Position numbers and translations under genes: made by a program. Shown piece by piece: positions 22,026 through 33,941 of a DNA stretch of 64,000 nucleotides. The stretch is from NCBI GenBank assembly GCA_037176885.1, contig JAWWNJ010000006.1, forward strand, positions 2,294,001 to 2,358,000, written 5' to 3'. This DNA comes from Favolaschia claudopus (lineage: Eukaryota; Basidiomycota; Agaricomycetes; Agaricales; Mycenaceae). Position 1 is the stretch's first letter. Each line of letters begins with the position of its first letter. The notes under the pieces were generated by a model, which did not search any database, was not told where the DNA came from, and worked only from the letters and a program-made list of their open reading frames with translations.

Positions 22026-23341
22026 ATGCTTCGTTCTCTCATCCGTCGCGCTGCTGTCTCCTCGGGGAGTTCTCCAGTAAATCCCCACACCCTAGGTCCA
22101 TTCCAGGTATTCGATAGGGATGCAAAACGAATGCAGAAGGACCGCGCAGCCCTTCGCGATGACAGTAGAACCGTAGATTACGTCCGGGAGGAGGTCGCGG
22201 ACCGCATGATGGAGAGGTTTCTGGTATATCTTCACGCGTCTAGCGTCAACGTGTTTCAACTTTTTTTCAACAGGACATTAAACGTAGCTTTGGGTCGGTT
22301 CTGGATCTAGGTTCTGGTGCAGGGCATTTCACAAAGCTCTTGGAACCTGAAAAGGCACGAAAGTCCATTATGGTTGATCTCAGCCGTATGAAATAATATT
22401 CCAGCAGTGCTGGTTACATTTTCTTACTTAATGTCTTTCAGAGAAGTCCCTTTTTCGGGATCCTGATTCTGAATTTGAAGGTAGGTCGAGGCGTGCAACT
22501 TGTAGCCACATTGAGCAATATGTGCGCTGTAGTGCAAGTCGAACGAATACACGGAGACGAGGAGAACCTTCTCCAGGCTGTGCAACCCAACTCTCAGGAA
22601 GCTGTGGTTTCATGCTTGAGTTTGCACTGGGTAAACGACCTCCCTGGTCCGTTGCATCTTTCCGTCCCGCGAGCCTTGCTTAGAGAGTCATCAGGAACCC
22701 TGATACAAATTCGCGAAGCATTGCAGCCAGATGGACTCTTTCTTGGCGCAATGTTCGGTGGGGATACATTGTTCGAGCTACGAACAGCTTTGCAACTCGC
22801 CGAGCAGGAGCGTGAAGGCGGAATCTCTCCGCACGTTTCGCCTATGACCCGTAGGCTCTATGTGCTATTTTTTTTCATGAATTCAAGATTGAGTACGGCT
22901 AGAAACACGCGACATGTCCAATCTTATGGGTCGGGCTGGCTTCTCTCTTCTTACTGTCGACATCGACGAAGTCAAGGTCGCCTATCCGGACATGTGGGCA
23001 TTAATGGATGATCTCCGTGCAATGGGCGAAGGAAATGCCATCCTCGGTCCTCGCCGTGCTCTTCGCCGCGACACACTTGCTGCCGCGTCCGCGATCTATA
23101 CTGGTGGGTATATTCAACCCCATTTATTCCGATATTAACAGGTATCCGGCAGCGCTGCATGGGAACGAAGATGGAAGCGTTCCCGCAACGTTCCAAATTA
23201 TCTATATGGTTCGTAGCCCATCTTGTGCGACGGGCACAGTCCAACGGATAATAAATTTAGATTGGATGGAAACCTGCCCCGTCCCAACCCAAACCTCTAG
23301 AGCGTGGTACCGGGAAAACCCATCTGGGCGAAGTATTATAG
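22026..23341 (+). CDS. NDUFAF5: Mitochondrial complex I assembly factor NDUFAF5 (methyltransferase fold)
   Basis: A class I methyltransferase-fold protein of the mitochondrial matrix that acts in complex I assembly; the human protein hydroxylates an arginine of NDUFS7. The N-terminus [16 protein letters not shown] is a plausible presequence. [18 protein letters not shown] is the family start motif. The SAM-binding motif [12 protein letters not shown] crosses an intron at about 22222-22274. [20 protein letters not shown] is rebuilt by removing an intron at 22645-22696. [19 protein letters not shown] and [14 protein letters not shown] are also typical of the family. The frame ends at TAG 23341 after THLGEVL. 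Confidence 0.9.
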
Positions 23342-23758
23342 CAGCTTCTCACTATATTCGATTGAAAGCTTTTGTTCAAAACACATACAAGAATCCCTCC
23401 ATTCTCGCGAAGAAATATAGGAGGACCGGTGATGCGTTGTTTACGACATTTGCCATGCCTCGGAATCTCGACGAGCATCCATAGAACTCGTGTTTCACCG
23501 CAGCTCACAAGCTTCGCCCGCAAAATTCGTATTTATCTTTCGAAGACTCGTCGAGGAAGCACTCGGATGGCGTAAATGACTCGGAAAGTCGGAGCTCGAC
23601 GATTCTTACAGCCTCTCGGCCAACGCCACTGCGCACTTAGAACGCCTAGATCGCTCACAGGAAAACTTCTGGTACGAGGTCGTACGGATATCCTTTGCTT
23701 GATAAATAGAGGGGACCACAAAATGAAAGTTACGATTCCGTAGGATTCAGTCCGCACG
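23342..23758. promoter_or_regulatory. Upstream region of the sedolisin gene
   Basis: 417 bp without a supported gene. An AT-rich GATAAATAG at about 23700-23708, some 50 bp before the ATG at 23759, is a candidate TATA-like element. Nothing else is recognised. Confidence 0.35.
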
Positions 23759-26281
23759 ATGAAGCTCTTTCTCCTGTCTCTCTATCTTCTCGCCGCGATT
23801 TCTTTTGCTGTCGCTGCTGATCTCGTCCCCCGGAACCTGACATTACAGGTCAAGGAGGATGTCAAGCCCCCTCGTGGTTGGGCTCGGCTGCGTCGTGCTC
23901 ATCCAAGTGGCAACATACGCCTTCGCATCGCACTCTACCAACAGAATTTTGCCGGCTTGGAGAGCTCGTTGTACAACATCAGCAATCCGGACCATGCGCA
24001 CTACGGCGCGCATCTGTCGATCGAAGACATCGCAAAGTTTGTTGCCCCCCATCCGATGACTCTTGCTTTAGTGAACGAGTGGCTTGCTTCCCATGGTGTC
24101 AACGAATCCGACATCGTTCGATCGCCTGCGAAGGATTGGATTACTCTCACCTTGCCCGTTTCCCGGGCAGAGCGGATCTTCGGCGCAGTAAGTCGTACAA
24201 ACTGTCTGTTCTGCATTTACTAACATCGACGATCAGGAGTATTACCAGTGGCAGCATACAGATGGAGACATCCTCGTTCGCGCCACCGCCTACAGCCTGC
24301 CTCAGTACCTCCACGGACACATCGAGTTAATTCAGCCTACCACAATGTTTACACGAACGCAGCACCAAGCCCGCCTGTATCCTGAAGAGCTCGAAGTCGT
24401 TGATTCTGTCACCACAGTCGACCAACCCAACAAGCGTGTCGATTACAGCTGCCAGAATGCCATTACACTTCGCTGCATTATGCAGTTGTATAACGCTATC
24501 GGCTATAAACCGCGGGCTGCAGAGAAGAATGGAATCGGAATCACAGGGTTCCTCGGCCAGAACGCCAATACGAAAGATCTAAATTCATTTTATCATGACC
24601 AACTCCCAGGTGCCAAGCAAGCCGAGTTCAAATCCATAAGCGTCTACGGTTCAGTCGTTTCCTCTTCTTTTCCGCTGGCGCTCATATACGATGGCAGGGA
24701 CTGTCAATAATCAATCCGTGGCTGCCGCTGGTGAAGAGGCAAATTTGGATACTCAGTTTGCTTTCGGGATTTCGTACCCTACTCCCGGAACGTTCTGGTC
24801 TACTGGTGGGGCTCCGCCATGGGTTCCCGATGACCATACACCTACTGGTAAGCCATGTCGCTTGACAGCTTTACAAACCAGTAAATGGGATGTATCTAGA
24901 TTCTAATGAGCCTTATCTGGATGTAATGGGTTTGCGCCGCTTTCCAAACGTATCTCACTTCTACCTATCTAGTGGCTCGATCTTGTTCTTCGTTCGAAGC
25001 ATATACCGCAAACGATATCCACTTCATATGCCGACGATGAACAGAGTGGTCAGTAGTTATGGCTGTTTTTTTACGCGCTCTCAAGCTCATGTCTCGGCAG
25101 TCCCATTCACCTACGCAGATCGCGTGTGCAAACTTTTCGCTGAACTCGGTGCGTGTGTAATGATCTCTTCAGCGGTTTTTATACTAAATCGCAAACACAG
25201 GCTCTCGAGGTGTATCTGTAATCTTCGCAAGTGGAGATGGCGGTGTAGGCGATGGAAACTCGGATCCTTCAACGCAACAATGCGATACGAATGATAGGAA
25301 GCACTCCCGCAGGTAGACTTCCTTGGGCCATTTCTCGTATCATTTATATTGACTTCCATACTTAGTTTCATACCAGCATTCCCTGCGTACGTATGCCTCG
25401 AATATTAACACGCGGCTCGCTCATTCTGTCGGCTTTATTTCAGGTCCTGTCCGTAGTACGTTGTTTCTTTATTTTCGATTTGGGGGACCACACTAAAAAG
25501 GCTAGTGTAACGGCGGTCGGCGGTACCACGGGCATTCCGGAGGTAGCTGCGACCTTCAGCGGCGGGGGCTTTTCAGATTACTTCCCGAGGTCAGCTTCCC
25601 TTCTTGTCAGATTAATCTTCTTCAACGACTGAATCCATGCCTAGACCTGCATACCAAGATCAAGTCGTCAACACCTACCTCAGCAAGCTTCGACACGGGA
25701 CCTACGACGGCATCTTCAACCATCTCGGGCGCGTGCGTCGCCTTTCAACACCATTTCTCCGCCCTCGTTTCTGACACGTAAACTGAGTTAGGCCATACCA
25801 GATGTTTCTGCGCAGTCACGCAAATTCCAAATTGTATGGCAGGGGAAGCGTATCAGTATTGGAGGGACGTCCGCGGCGGCGCCAACATTCGCAGGGCTCG
25901 TCGCGCTTTTGAATGATGCCCGATTGACCGCGGGTCGTCCAACGCTCGGGTTTCTTAATCCCCTGCTGTACAAGCGGGGCGAGCATGCGTTCAATGACAT
26001 CGTCAAGGGGATGAATCCCGGGTGGGCTGCCAGCTCTTACTCTCGTGTGCTAGGTAAACTGACAGACAGTCTGCGTCGACAGTTGCGGGACACCTGGGTT
26101 TAATGTACGTTGATTTCGGCGATTTAATTCTGGAGCTGAACGACTTGCAGGCGACTAAAGGGTGGGATCCTGGTAAGCATTTTCCCCCTGCATGCATGAG
26201 CGCGCAGCTGACGCGTTCTGCCTGACAGTGACTGGGTTGGGGACGCCGGATTTCAAGAAGTTGTTGAAGGTTTGTGTTTAA
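23759..26281 (+). CDS. Secreted sedolisin, tripeptidyl-peptidase (peptidase S53)
   Basis: Acid-active serine-carboxyl peptidase exported to digest protein. The signal peptide is MKLFLLSLYLLAAISFAVA. The prodomain follows (RGWARLRRAHPSG, YGAHLSIEDIAKFVAPHP). The mature S53 domain carries GEEANLDTQF (catalytic Glu 4 residues before Asp; codons 24736-38 and 24748-50), FASGDGGVGDG (oxyanion Asp), ISIGGTSAAAPTFAGLVALL (Ser codon 25870-72) and the calcium-site end TKGWDPVTGLGTPDF. About ten introns of 45-70 bp split the gene. Each could be bridged in frame, including a run of three short exons around 25290-25510. The gene appears intact. Its neighbours include a second secreted peptidase at 28779. 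Confidence 0.88.
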
Positions 26282-26381
26282 GGATTGAGACTTTGTTACT
26301 TTCCGGGACAATGGAACGAACGCTCTATAGGCAGCCTCTGTTGTACACCTATGGCCATCATGTTTTTCCACTTTAGATTGA

Positions 26382-27767
26382 TTAGAGTTTTGTTTTCTGA
26401 ACACTTGTAATCCCGAGTCCTTTCAGCCAAGTTAGGACTGTGCGGCCGACCGCTCCTCCATCGCCGTCGCCTTCCTTCCATCCGCCAGAACTGAGATGCT
26501 CTCGCCATTCCTCGAGCGGATCTTCTGCGCCACCAATCTTCCACTGTGGCTCTTCCCGAACGTCCTCGACCATGACCCAGTGTCCTGTGCCCTTGAGCGG
26601 CATCTCTGTCAGTCGGCTCACAAAGCGGCGTTGTGCTTTGAGTGCTGCGGGCGCAATGGTCGGATCGAGAGTCCCGTAGATAGATAGTACATCGAGAGAG
26701 GCTGAAAGCGCGAGGGTGGGGTTCGAAATTTCTTCCAGCGATCGCGTGCGTGCGGTGCGATAGTAGTTTGTTGGACCGGTCAATCCGTGGGCACGGAAGG
26801 CGGCGAGATATGCGCGGAGAGCGTCGCCTTTTAACACGCAAGGAATGGCGGAAACGGTAGTAGGGGAGGGAGTCGAAGTGAGCTGAGCGCGCATGGCACC
26901 CATGCCTGTGAAATCAATAGCGGAAGACGATGGAGACTGAAAGGTCAATGCGAGGAAGCGAGGGAGCTGGAGGTGAATTGAGTGCCGTGAAAGCGGAAAC
27001 GAATCTATTGACCCACATTGGCTTCCAGTACGGGGGCAGCCTCAGGGGATGCTAGGAATAGCTGGTAAGCGAGGTTGGGGGCGCGGGCCGCGATGTGGAA
27101 GAGCGAGGTTGGGGCCAATGCGGGTGGTGTGTATGGCACACTCATTCTGCATTTCCTTCAGCGCATGAGATTGAATCTGGAGATACGCACAAAACAAGCG
27201 CGAGGACACGATTTGGCTGCCAGAGGGCCATGCGAGCGGCGGTAAAGGAGCCCCAGTCATGACCAACAACGATGGCGCGAGAGACGCCAAGAGCAGTTAA
27301 TAGTTCAGCAAGGTCATTGGCAAGCCGCTTCGTGGTATATTGAGATGGGTCAATCTGCACAGAGCGTCAACCATGAACTAAGTAATGGAATGTGTCTCCC
27401 AAACACAGAGCAGCTCAGATCCTAGAATCTCTAAGCTTAGAGGTCCGCCGTACTCCGGATATTTTTGGCCGGAGTTGGCTCACTCTACTTCTGGGAAACG
27501 AAGTTCAATACGTACCGGCGCGGACGACCCGCCATACCCCAGCATATCCGGTACAACGACGCGAAACCCAGCTTTCGCCCAAGGCCCTATTTGGTGTCGA
27601 TACCCGAATCCCACTTGCGACAGAGACCATGAACCATGAAAATATTGCTTTCACCGCTGCTACTTACGGTCAGGAAAGCCATGCAGACAAAGTATCGTCG
27701 TCGTTCCTTGCGGATTGGCGTCGACATAGGCCCAAGTGTGTCCGCTGGGCAGCTTCACCTTTGGCAT
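26382..27767 (-). CDS. Epoxide hydrolase-like alpha/beta hydrolase
   Basis: Soluble epoxide hydrolase-type enzyme. The inferred start MPKVKLPSGHTWAYVDANP (ATG at 27767) is followed by LCLHGFPD (HGxP oxyanion motif), an intron, and GYRHQIGPWAKAGFRVVVPD and LGYGG. The nucleophile elbow is VVGHDWGSF, with Asp codon at 27258-27256. NYYRTART is lid-like and supplies Tyr. LSIYGTLDPTIAP gives the acid and KGTGHWVMVED the His of the triad. The C-terminal exon has a Gly/Asp-rich loop (KEGDGDGGAVGRT). At least four introns are inferred. The stop is 100 bp from the convergent sedolisin stop. Substrate is unknown; haloalkane dehalogenases share the fold but usually show a different elbow context. Confidence 0.82.
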
Positions 27768-28778
27768 CACGGCTGTTTCTCGAAAGAGGCAACTCGGGCT
27801 TGAACACCGACGGCGACGACCACAAAGCTACGACCTTGGTTCCTTGCCCATACACCGGTCAACCGCTTCGAAAAGCCGGAGCAGACAATAATCAAATGCC
27901 TAGGTTGAGCTCTTGGTCTTTGAGTCGATTTTCGCTGTTCAAACTTCAGTGTTCTGGAGCGTCTCCAATGCAGCGACCAATTGGAAACTGGAGTCCGCTC
28001 AACAGACGCGGATAACTGGCAACAAGCTCTTCTATGAAGCTTGGGATGAGGATCAGCGAAACCTCGAGAAGCCTCTTGTTCATGAATGTCGAGGCTGCAG
28101 TAGGTGCCATTTTTGCTCGGACTCCCCGTTCAAACTCCCAAACTCCCCCTTGGTTTCGTCGACGTTCCAGACATCGTGCAGCACAACTGCCGCGAAAGTG
28201 AACATCTCGACAAATGCACTCATCCTTTAAGTTGCTAAAATCTTTGCCTACTCTCATTGATCACTCATGCTCAAGATAATGTTGGCCATTAGTAAAAGGT
28301 CCCACACGACACGGAACCGCTGGTGACACGACAGCTAACCTTCGAAAATCCATATCTGATGCAAGCGGGCCACCTGATATTCCGCCCTTGCTCCTTGACC
28401 CCTCCATATGGCGGACTACCGACAAATATGCTTTTAGCTACATCCTCCCACATTCACAAATACCTCAGCCGCAGAAGGCTGCACAAACGCTACCTTGTCG
28501 TACTCCCCGTTGACTCCCCGTCTGTTCCGTTGTCGAATTCGCCTTCTTTTGTCCTTTCATGAACAATCGCGGCGACATGAACACGTCTTCTATCATTATT
28601 CCAAACGTCTCTGCCGAGAGCGATTGGCGAACGCTTTTCTAAATTTCTCTCTTATCTTGTGCCAACACTCGCGTCGCGTGCTGCGCGACTGAACTTCCGC
28701 CTTGCCGCCGGCCCCTGATCCGTCTCATATTCTTGAGTATAAAAGCATGCTCCATGAAGGCAAATAGTCAGACGAACC
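27768..28778. other. 1-kb intergenic region
   Basis: Two overlapping antisense frames of about 100 residues (27913-28257) show no family motif, and neither is favoured. No repeats are seen. Promoters of the epoxide hydrolase (-) and S28 peptidase (+) genes are expected here. Confidence 0.4.
28738..28744 (+). promoter_or_regulatory. TATA box of the S28 peptidase gene
   Basis: TATAAAA at 28738-28744, 41 bp before the ATG at 28779, in the context GAGTATAAAAGC. The spacing suits a short 5' UTR and a regulated, TATA-driven gene. Confidence 0.6.
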
Positions 28779-31165
28779 ATGCTTCTCGGGCTCTCCCTTT
28801 TTGCAGCGGCGCTCTCCATCGTCAATGGCTTCACCACGGATGGTCGCCCGCATGCCAATTTCATGCGCAAACCTACCATCCCGATCGTTCCGATCGACCA
28901 TAGCCAGCCAGTCACCAGTCGAAATGGGACTATCTTGCCTCCGTACAATACGACATACACTTTCCAGCAGCTGATCGACCATAACAATGTGGACTCTGTT
29001 CTTCCATGGTCCCGCTGCTTGACCTGATTGCCTCATAGCCTTCTTTGGGAACGTTTACGCAGCGATTCTGGCATACATATGAGTTTTACGAAGAAGGTCA
29101 CAACTTTTTCGTGAAAATTTTCTTCTACTTATGATTTTGAAGGCGGTCCGATTATCCTGTTCACTCCTGGAGAAGCCAACGCCTCTCGTAAGTTTCTTAT
29201 GTGCCATGACGAGCTTGGCGAATCTCTTACCTCTTACAGCATACTCCGGGTACCTCACAAATTCTACCGTAAATGGCCAGATCGCACAACAAGAGAGCGG
29301 GGCAGCTGTTGTTTTGGAGCATAGGTTCTACGGGTTGAGGTCAGTATGGAGTTACTTCCTTGATCTGGCGGCTGAAGCAAGACGCAGCAACCCTCGTCCG
29401 GACCTCTCTGTCGAGAGTTTGAAGTTGCACACCTTACAGCAGGTTGGTCATCTATCCCGACTGTTTTCGATATTCCGATGACGAACGATACCTTCAAGGC
29501 CATAGACGACTTGGAGTACTTTACCAAGAACGTCGTGCTCCCGATGCCCAACGGAGGAAAACTCACCCCAGCAACCACACCATGGATTCTAGTGGGCGGA
29601 AGCTACTCCGGTGCCCTCACAAGCTGGACTATGGTGAACAAACCCGGGCTTTTTGCCGCGGGTTACGCCTCCAGCGCCGTTGTCGAAGCTATCTTGGATT
29701 TCTGGCAATACTTTGAGCCCGAGCGTCTGTTCATGCCCGCGAACTGCTCAGCTGATGTTGAGCGCGTTATCTCGCATATCGACCAGGCATTGCCCTTCCT
29801 TGTCTTACTTCACTGGTATTCTGAATTGGTTGAATAGGTCTTTGAGGGCAACGACCAACAAGCCATTCAATCTATCAAGAATTCCTTTGGGATGGGCGAT
29901 GTGACGCATCTCGACGACGTCGCTGGCTCTCTGCGCAATAATCTCTGGGACTGGCAAGGCTTGTCTCTGACTGTGGGTCCTGGCGCTCAGTTCTTCAATT
30001 TCTGTGATGCTCTCGAAGTGAAGAATGGTGTCAGTGCTCCTGCTGCTGGATGGGGACTGGATCACGCGCTTAGCGCCTGGTCGTCGTATTGGACATCGAC
30101 GTATCTTGCTATCAGTGAGTGGATAGCTGATTGTGTTCATTTGTAAACGTTGACGTCGCTGTACTAGTTTGCGGAAAGGACGATGCTGAGTGCGTTTCAA
30201 TATTACTTTGTTTTCGTTCTTTGCTGACGGATTGCAGAGATTGCTTGGGAAGCTACAACATGTCGCAAGCGTTCTGGACTGACACGTCGATCGATAATGC
30301 TGGGAGATCTTGTATGCGATTCCGAGTATTTTAGCCAAAACTATACTCATTATCTATTCACAGGGATGTGGATTGTGTCCGTCGTGTTTCTTGACCATTT
30401 CCAAGCCTTCGGCTAACCTTCTGATGCAGCTGCAATGAGGTTGGGTTCTTACAGGTACAGCCTTTGCTATAACTTTTCTATGTTCGCCGCTAAATCTAAC
30501 TCTACCAAGGAATCGGCTCCTCCTGGCGTTCCGTCTCTTGTTTCCCGGCTCATTCAGCCTTCATATGACTTGGTGCGTCCTCCTTCGGTCCTCGAACCGC
30601 CCAATCCCACCCATAAACCCATACCTCTTAGCGCCAATGCCAACAAATGTTCCCTGGAGCCTTCGCTCGCACAGTAAATGTCCAGACTGCACGGACGAAC
30701 CGCCTTTACGACGGATGGAACGTCTCAATCTCGAATATATTCTTTGCAAACGGGCAACGTTCGTACAATGCCGCGCGCTCCTCTGTCTCTGTGATATGCT
30801 GACCCCAAACCGCCGTTTCTAGGTGATCCTTGGCGATACGCCACGGTGTCGGCACCTGGTGTCGTCCTCAAGAGCACACCTTCGCATCCTATTGCCGTAG
30901 GAGAGGGATATCACTGCGCTGATTTATGTATGTCTTTCACCTTCAAAGGCCGTTGCTGATCACGTACTGACGCCTTGCAGTAACTCGCGAGGGCCTAGCT
31001 AATCCCGCCGTCCTTGCTGTACAAAACCACGGCCTCGCGTCGATCAAGACTTGGATTGCGGCGTGGAAGCCCGCCAAAGCGCTGCATGCTGCTCGGCAGC
31101 TGGAGAGTCAGGAGCCGCGGGTGAATAAGCCGCTGCAGGGTTGGTTCAGGATGCCCGTGTTCTAG
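28779..31165 (+). CDS. Secreted serine carboxypeptidase-like peptidase, family S28
   Basis: Secreted peptidase of the prolyl/lysosomal Pro-X carboxypeptidase and DPP2 family, releasing peptides at proline. The signal peptide is MLLGLSLFAAALSIVNG. YTFQQLIDHNN opens the domain. GPIILFTPGEAN and VVLEHRFYGL are family blocks. The nucleophile motif is LVGGSYSGAL (Ser codon 29601-29603). WMWIVCNEVGFLQ is recovered across two introns near 30310-30430. The acid lies in FANGQRDPWRYATV and the His in VGEGYHCADL. Several N-glycosylation sites (NGT, NTT, NST, NCS, NMS) fit secretion. About eight introns. The gene ends GWFRMPVF at 31165 and appears intact. Confidence 0.88.
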
Positions 31166-31796
31166 TTTTGGCGTTGTGATATCCAGGGCGTGCAGTGTGA
31201 AATCGAAACAGCTTTGAATATTTCGAATGTCAAAGGTTGTGCGGGTTTGTGCTGTTCTCGCTAGATGCGGCGCCATCAGACAACCCTGATTCAGTTGCCT
31301 ACTGCCTTGCGCACCCACCTCCTTAACCACCGGTGGCTGAGCGAAGATGGAACGTACAGGTGTAGACTACGAGGCGCCTGGATTCATTGCGACCAGCGAA
31401 ATCTGGTATTTTTCTGTGCGCTTGTCATATCTGCAGATTCTCCGTGTGGTGTCAAAATCGGGGCGGACACTTTGGAATGCAGATATGATACGGCCAAGAA
31501 AGTTGGCGTCAGACTAGATTGTAGATTCACCTTGGAATCTGAGGGTCGGGCAGCTGCTGCTTTTGCTTATTTCTATGCACTGTATTATATCCAATCTCCT
31601 GCTGTCAACGCAATCCACCTTTCCTAAAAGAAACAAAAAAGAAATTGCCTAATCGGGACGCTAGCGGTTGTTTACCCATTGATTTAGGTTCGGATCAAGC
31701 CGCCTTCTCAACTCACATGACTCTCCGAGTTGGTCCGGCTTGCCCGGACCGGAGAAGGCTTGTTCCGCATTGATTTCATCTTTCTCCTCCACCTTC
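31166..31796. other. Intergenic region with a block shared with 48432-48580
   Basis: 631 bp. The segment 31573-31690 is clearly related to 48432-48580. Shared pieces include TATGCACTGTAT, ATATCCAATC, CAATCTCCT and CGGTTGTTT. In this locus it is the upstream flank of the F-box gene at 31797. A 120-residue frame at 31265-31627 has no support. Confidence 0.6.
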
Positions 31797-33212
31797 ATGT
31801 CCCACCCACTGCGAAAACGTCTGGCGGAACTGGACAGAGAAATTGCTTCAAAACGCCGCAAGTTGTTTAAGCTCGAGAAAACTCGTTCTGCCGTAGAAAC
31901 AGAGCTCCACGCGGCAGCAACCTATCCCATCTTAACTTTACCAGTCGAAATCACGGCAGAAATCTTTCTATGGCTTCGAGATTTGCAGCCATTATGTGTC
32001 CCTCGTTGTCAAATGTCAGGTACAATTGCGGTGGCTGGAGTCTGCCGAGCATGGAGGGCTATCGCACTTGCCACCCCCAGGCTCTGGTCGAATTTGCGCA
32101 TCAACTTTGACGGTATCGAGCATGAAGCTGTTCTCAAGCCGCTGTGGGTGGAATGCTTCATCGATAAATGGATTTCTCGTTCTCGCAATTGCCCTTTGTC
32201 CCTCGACTTCCAATCTCGTTCGGTTCTCCATTTTACAGAGAGTCGTCTCCGACACATTCTCCGTCGCTATTCCACCCGAATTCAGACCCTCTCGCTCGAC
32301 CTTGGGTCCCGCGACCTACGTCCGCTGAGATTTGACTCGGCCGCATTTCCACTGCTCGAAAAGGTTTACCTCCAATACCACAGCAACCCAGATGAGGATG
32401 TCGATTTTCCACGTCCCATGACTATTTTTGCCAACGCTCCGCGATTTCGTGAGCTGAATATGCAATGGTCGCAGCTCGACACCACCCTTCTTGCGCTACC
32501 TTGGTCGCAATTGACCAAATTCCAAGGTCGCATAAAGAATCTCGATCTGTTTGCCCTCGCCTCAAACCTCGTCGAGGTGAAATGCGCATTGTTTCCGAAT
32601 GAAGGCGTCTCCTCTACGACGCTCATCACCCATCATAATATGAAAATCCTTATTCTGGATAATGATTGTAATCTCATACAGCACCTCGCCCTTCCCTCCC
32701 TTCAACACCTCGACATCGCGAAAATGGATAACCACGAACTACTCGAGCCTTTCCTAAAGCGTTCCTCACCGCCGTTAGCCTCCCTGTCCATGCAAGCGCT
32801 GAAAGGACCCACTGGGAATTGCTTTAATCGCCTGTGTGAGTGCATGGCCCTCGTGGCGAGCACGCTGGAGGACGTAAAGCTTTGCAATGTACCCGAGGAT
32901 TTGAAGGGCATATCCACCATATCTGGCATTTTTCCAAATCTTCGGTCCCTCCAAATCAGTTTGCGGAATACGGACCATGAATCGGGTCTCGCGAAATTGC
33001 TCGATTTCCTATATTCTCCCCGTTGCACATTACGCGCTTGCAAATTTCTATGGGCGCGGAGCCCGTTTCTCGATCGCAGGGCCTTTGCTGGCACCCTCCG
33101 TGGCACTCACACTCACAAGGTTGACACGATTAGCGGCCATCTGGCGCGTTTGGTGCAAGGCGGCATGAGCGTGTATATAGGTACTGAGGACAAAAATTAT
33201 CTGGTCGGGTGA
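31797..33212 (+). CDS. F-box-like protein with N-terminal coiled coil
   Basis: Single exon, 471 residues. The ATG at 31797 gives MSHPLRKRLAELDREIASKR, a basic coiled-coil helix up to residue 42. YPILTLPVEITAEIFLWL and VCRAWRAIALATPRLW make the F-box-like core. The rest is LRR-like with IQTLSLDLGSRDLRPL and a repeated LPWSQLTKF block also found in the other copies. The C-terminus GGMSVYIGTEDKNYLVG matches the relic at 48690-48805 most closely. The protein most resembles the gene at 60002. Presumed SCF adaptor with unknown target. Confidence 0.75.
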   Translation: MSHPLRKRLAELDREIASKRRKLFKLEKTRSAVETELHAAATYPILTLPVEITAEIFLWLRDLQPLCVPRCQMSGTIAVAGVCRAWRAIALATPRLWSNLRINFDGIEHEAVLKPLWVECFIDKWISRSRNCPLSLDFQSRSVLHFTESRLRHILRRYSTRIQTLSLDLGSRDLRPLRFDSAAFPLLEKVYLQYHSNPDEDVDFPRPMTIFANAPRFRELNMQWSQLDTTLLALPWSQLTKFQGRIKNLDLFALASNLVEVKCALFPNEGVSSTTLITHHNMKILILDNDCNLIQHLALPSLQHLDIAKMDNHELLEPFLKRSSPPLASLSMQALKGPTGNCFNRLCECMALVASTLEDVKLCNVPEDLKGISTISGIFPNLRSLQISLRNTDHESGLAKLLDFLYSPRCTLRACKFLWARSPFLDRRAFAGTLRGTHTHKVDTISGHLARLVQGGMSVYIGTEDKNYLVG

Positions 33213-33941
33213 GTGGGTAATTCTATTCCTCGTTTTTCTATACCGACAGCATGCACTAGGTAGATTATCGTGCTCCCGACAATTTTAGTTCTACCCGCTG
33301 ATCATGAAGCTGGAGAGTGTTTCGTCTCGAACCCATCGTCTATGCATACCCCGCAGACTTCGTCATTTGACTTTATTTTGTTTGTCCAGCCTACTCGCTC
33401 AGCCCAGCGGTGTCATACAAATACTGACTCCCTTTCCGTGCCCGAACGATGTCCTGAATCAGACCTGTTCCCATTTTCCGTTCCGCCACATTGTCGCCTA
33501 CATATACGCTCTTAAGTCGCGAGTGGCAACTGGCGTCAACTTTCACGCCCCAATCTCATGGAACGCAATGGCAATGCACATACGTCCACATTCCACATAA
33601 GTGATTTTCTGTGAAGTCGCTCCCCACCTCCATAATATCCTGCGCATTATTGTGCACCCGAATACGCTCCCGATGATTTCGAACACTCGGAACGATCCAT
33701 AACACCCACCCTCTCACGTAACGACGCTTTGACTTGCCGTATGGGGCAATCATGACGCGGTACCTATAAGTTTGACGATCAGCACGTGCACACAGTTCGT
33801 TTTCAGGCTCCCGACGCGCTCTCTCGTCTTCGTTCCCCTCCTGACTTCTCTACGGTCCTTAACGTCTCCCTTGCAAGGTCTCACGTTTTAACACGCTACG
33901 CACTCAACGCTCTCTCAAGAATCCCTCCACGAATCAACACA
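33213..33941. other. Intergenic region upstream of the seven-helix protein gene
   Basis: 729 bp with no supported gene. A CCTATAAG element at 33763-33770 is a weak TATA candidate, 172 bp before the ATG. The 80 bp just before the ATG are pyrimidine-rich, as in many highly expressed fungal leaders. Confidence 0.4.

Noticed and set aside
31265..31627. 120-residue plus-strand frame downstream of the S28 gene
   Set aside because: No motif, and its 3' part lies in the flank block shared with 48432-48580, which is broken in the other copy.
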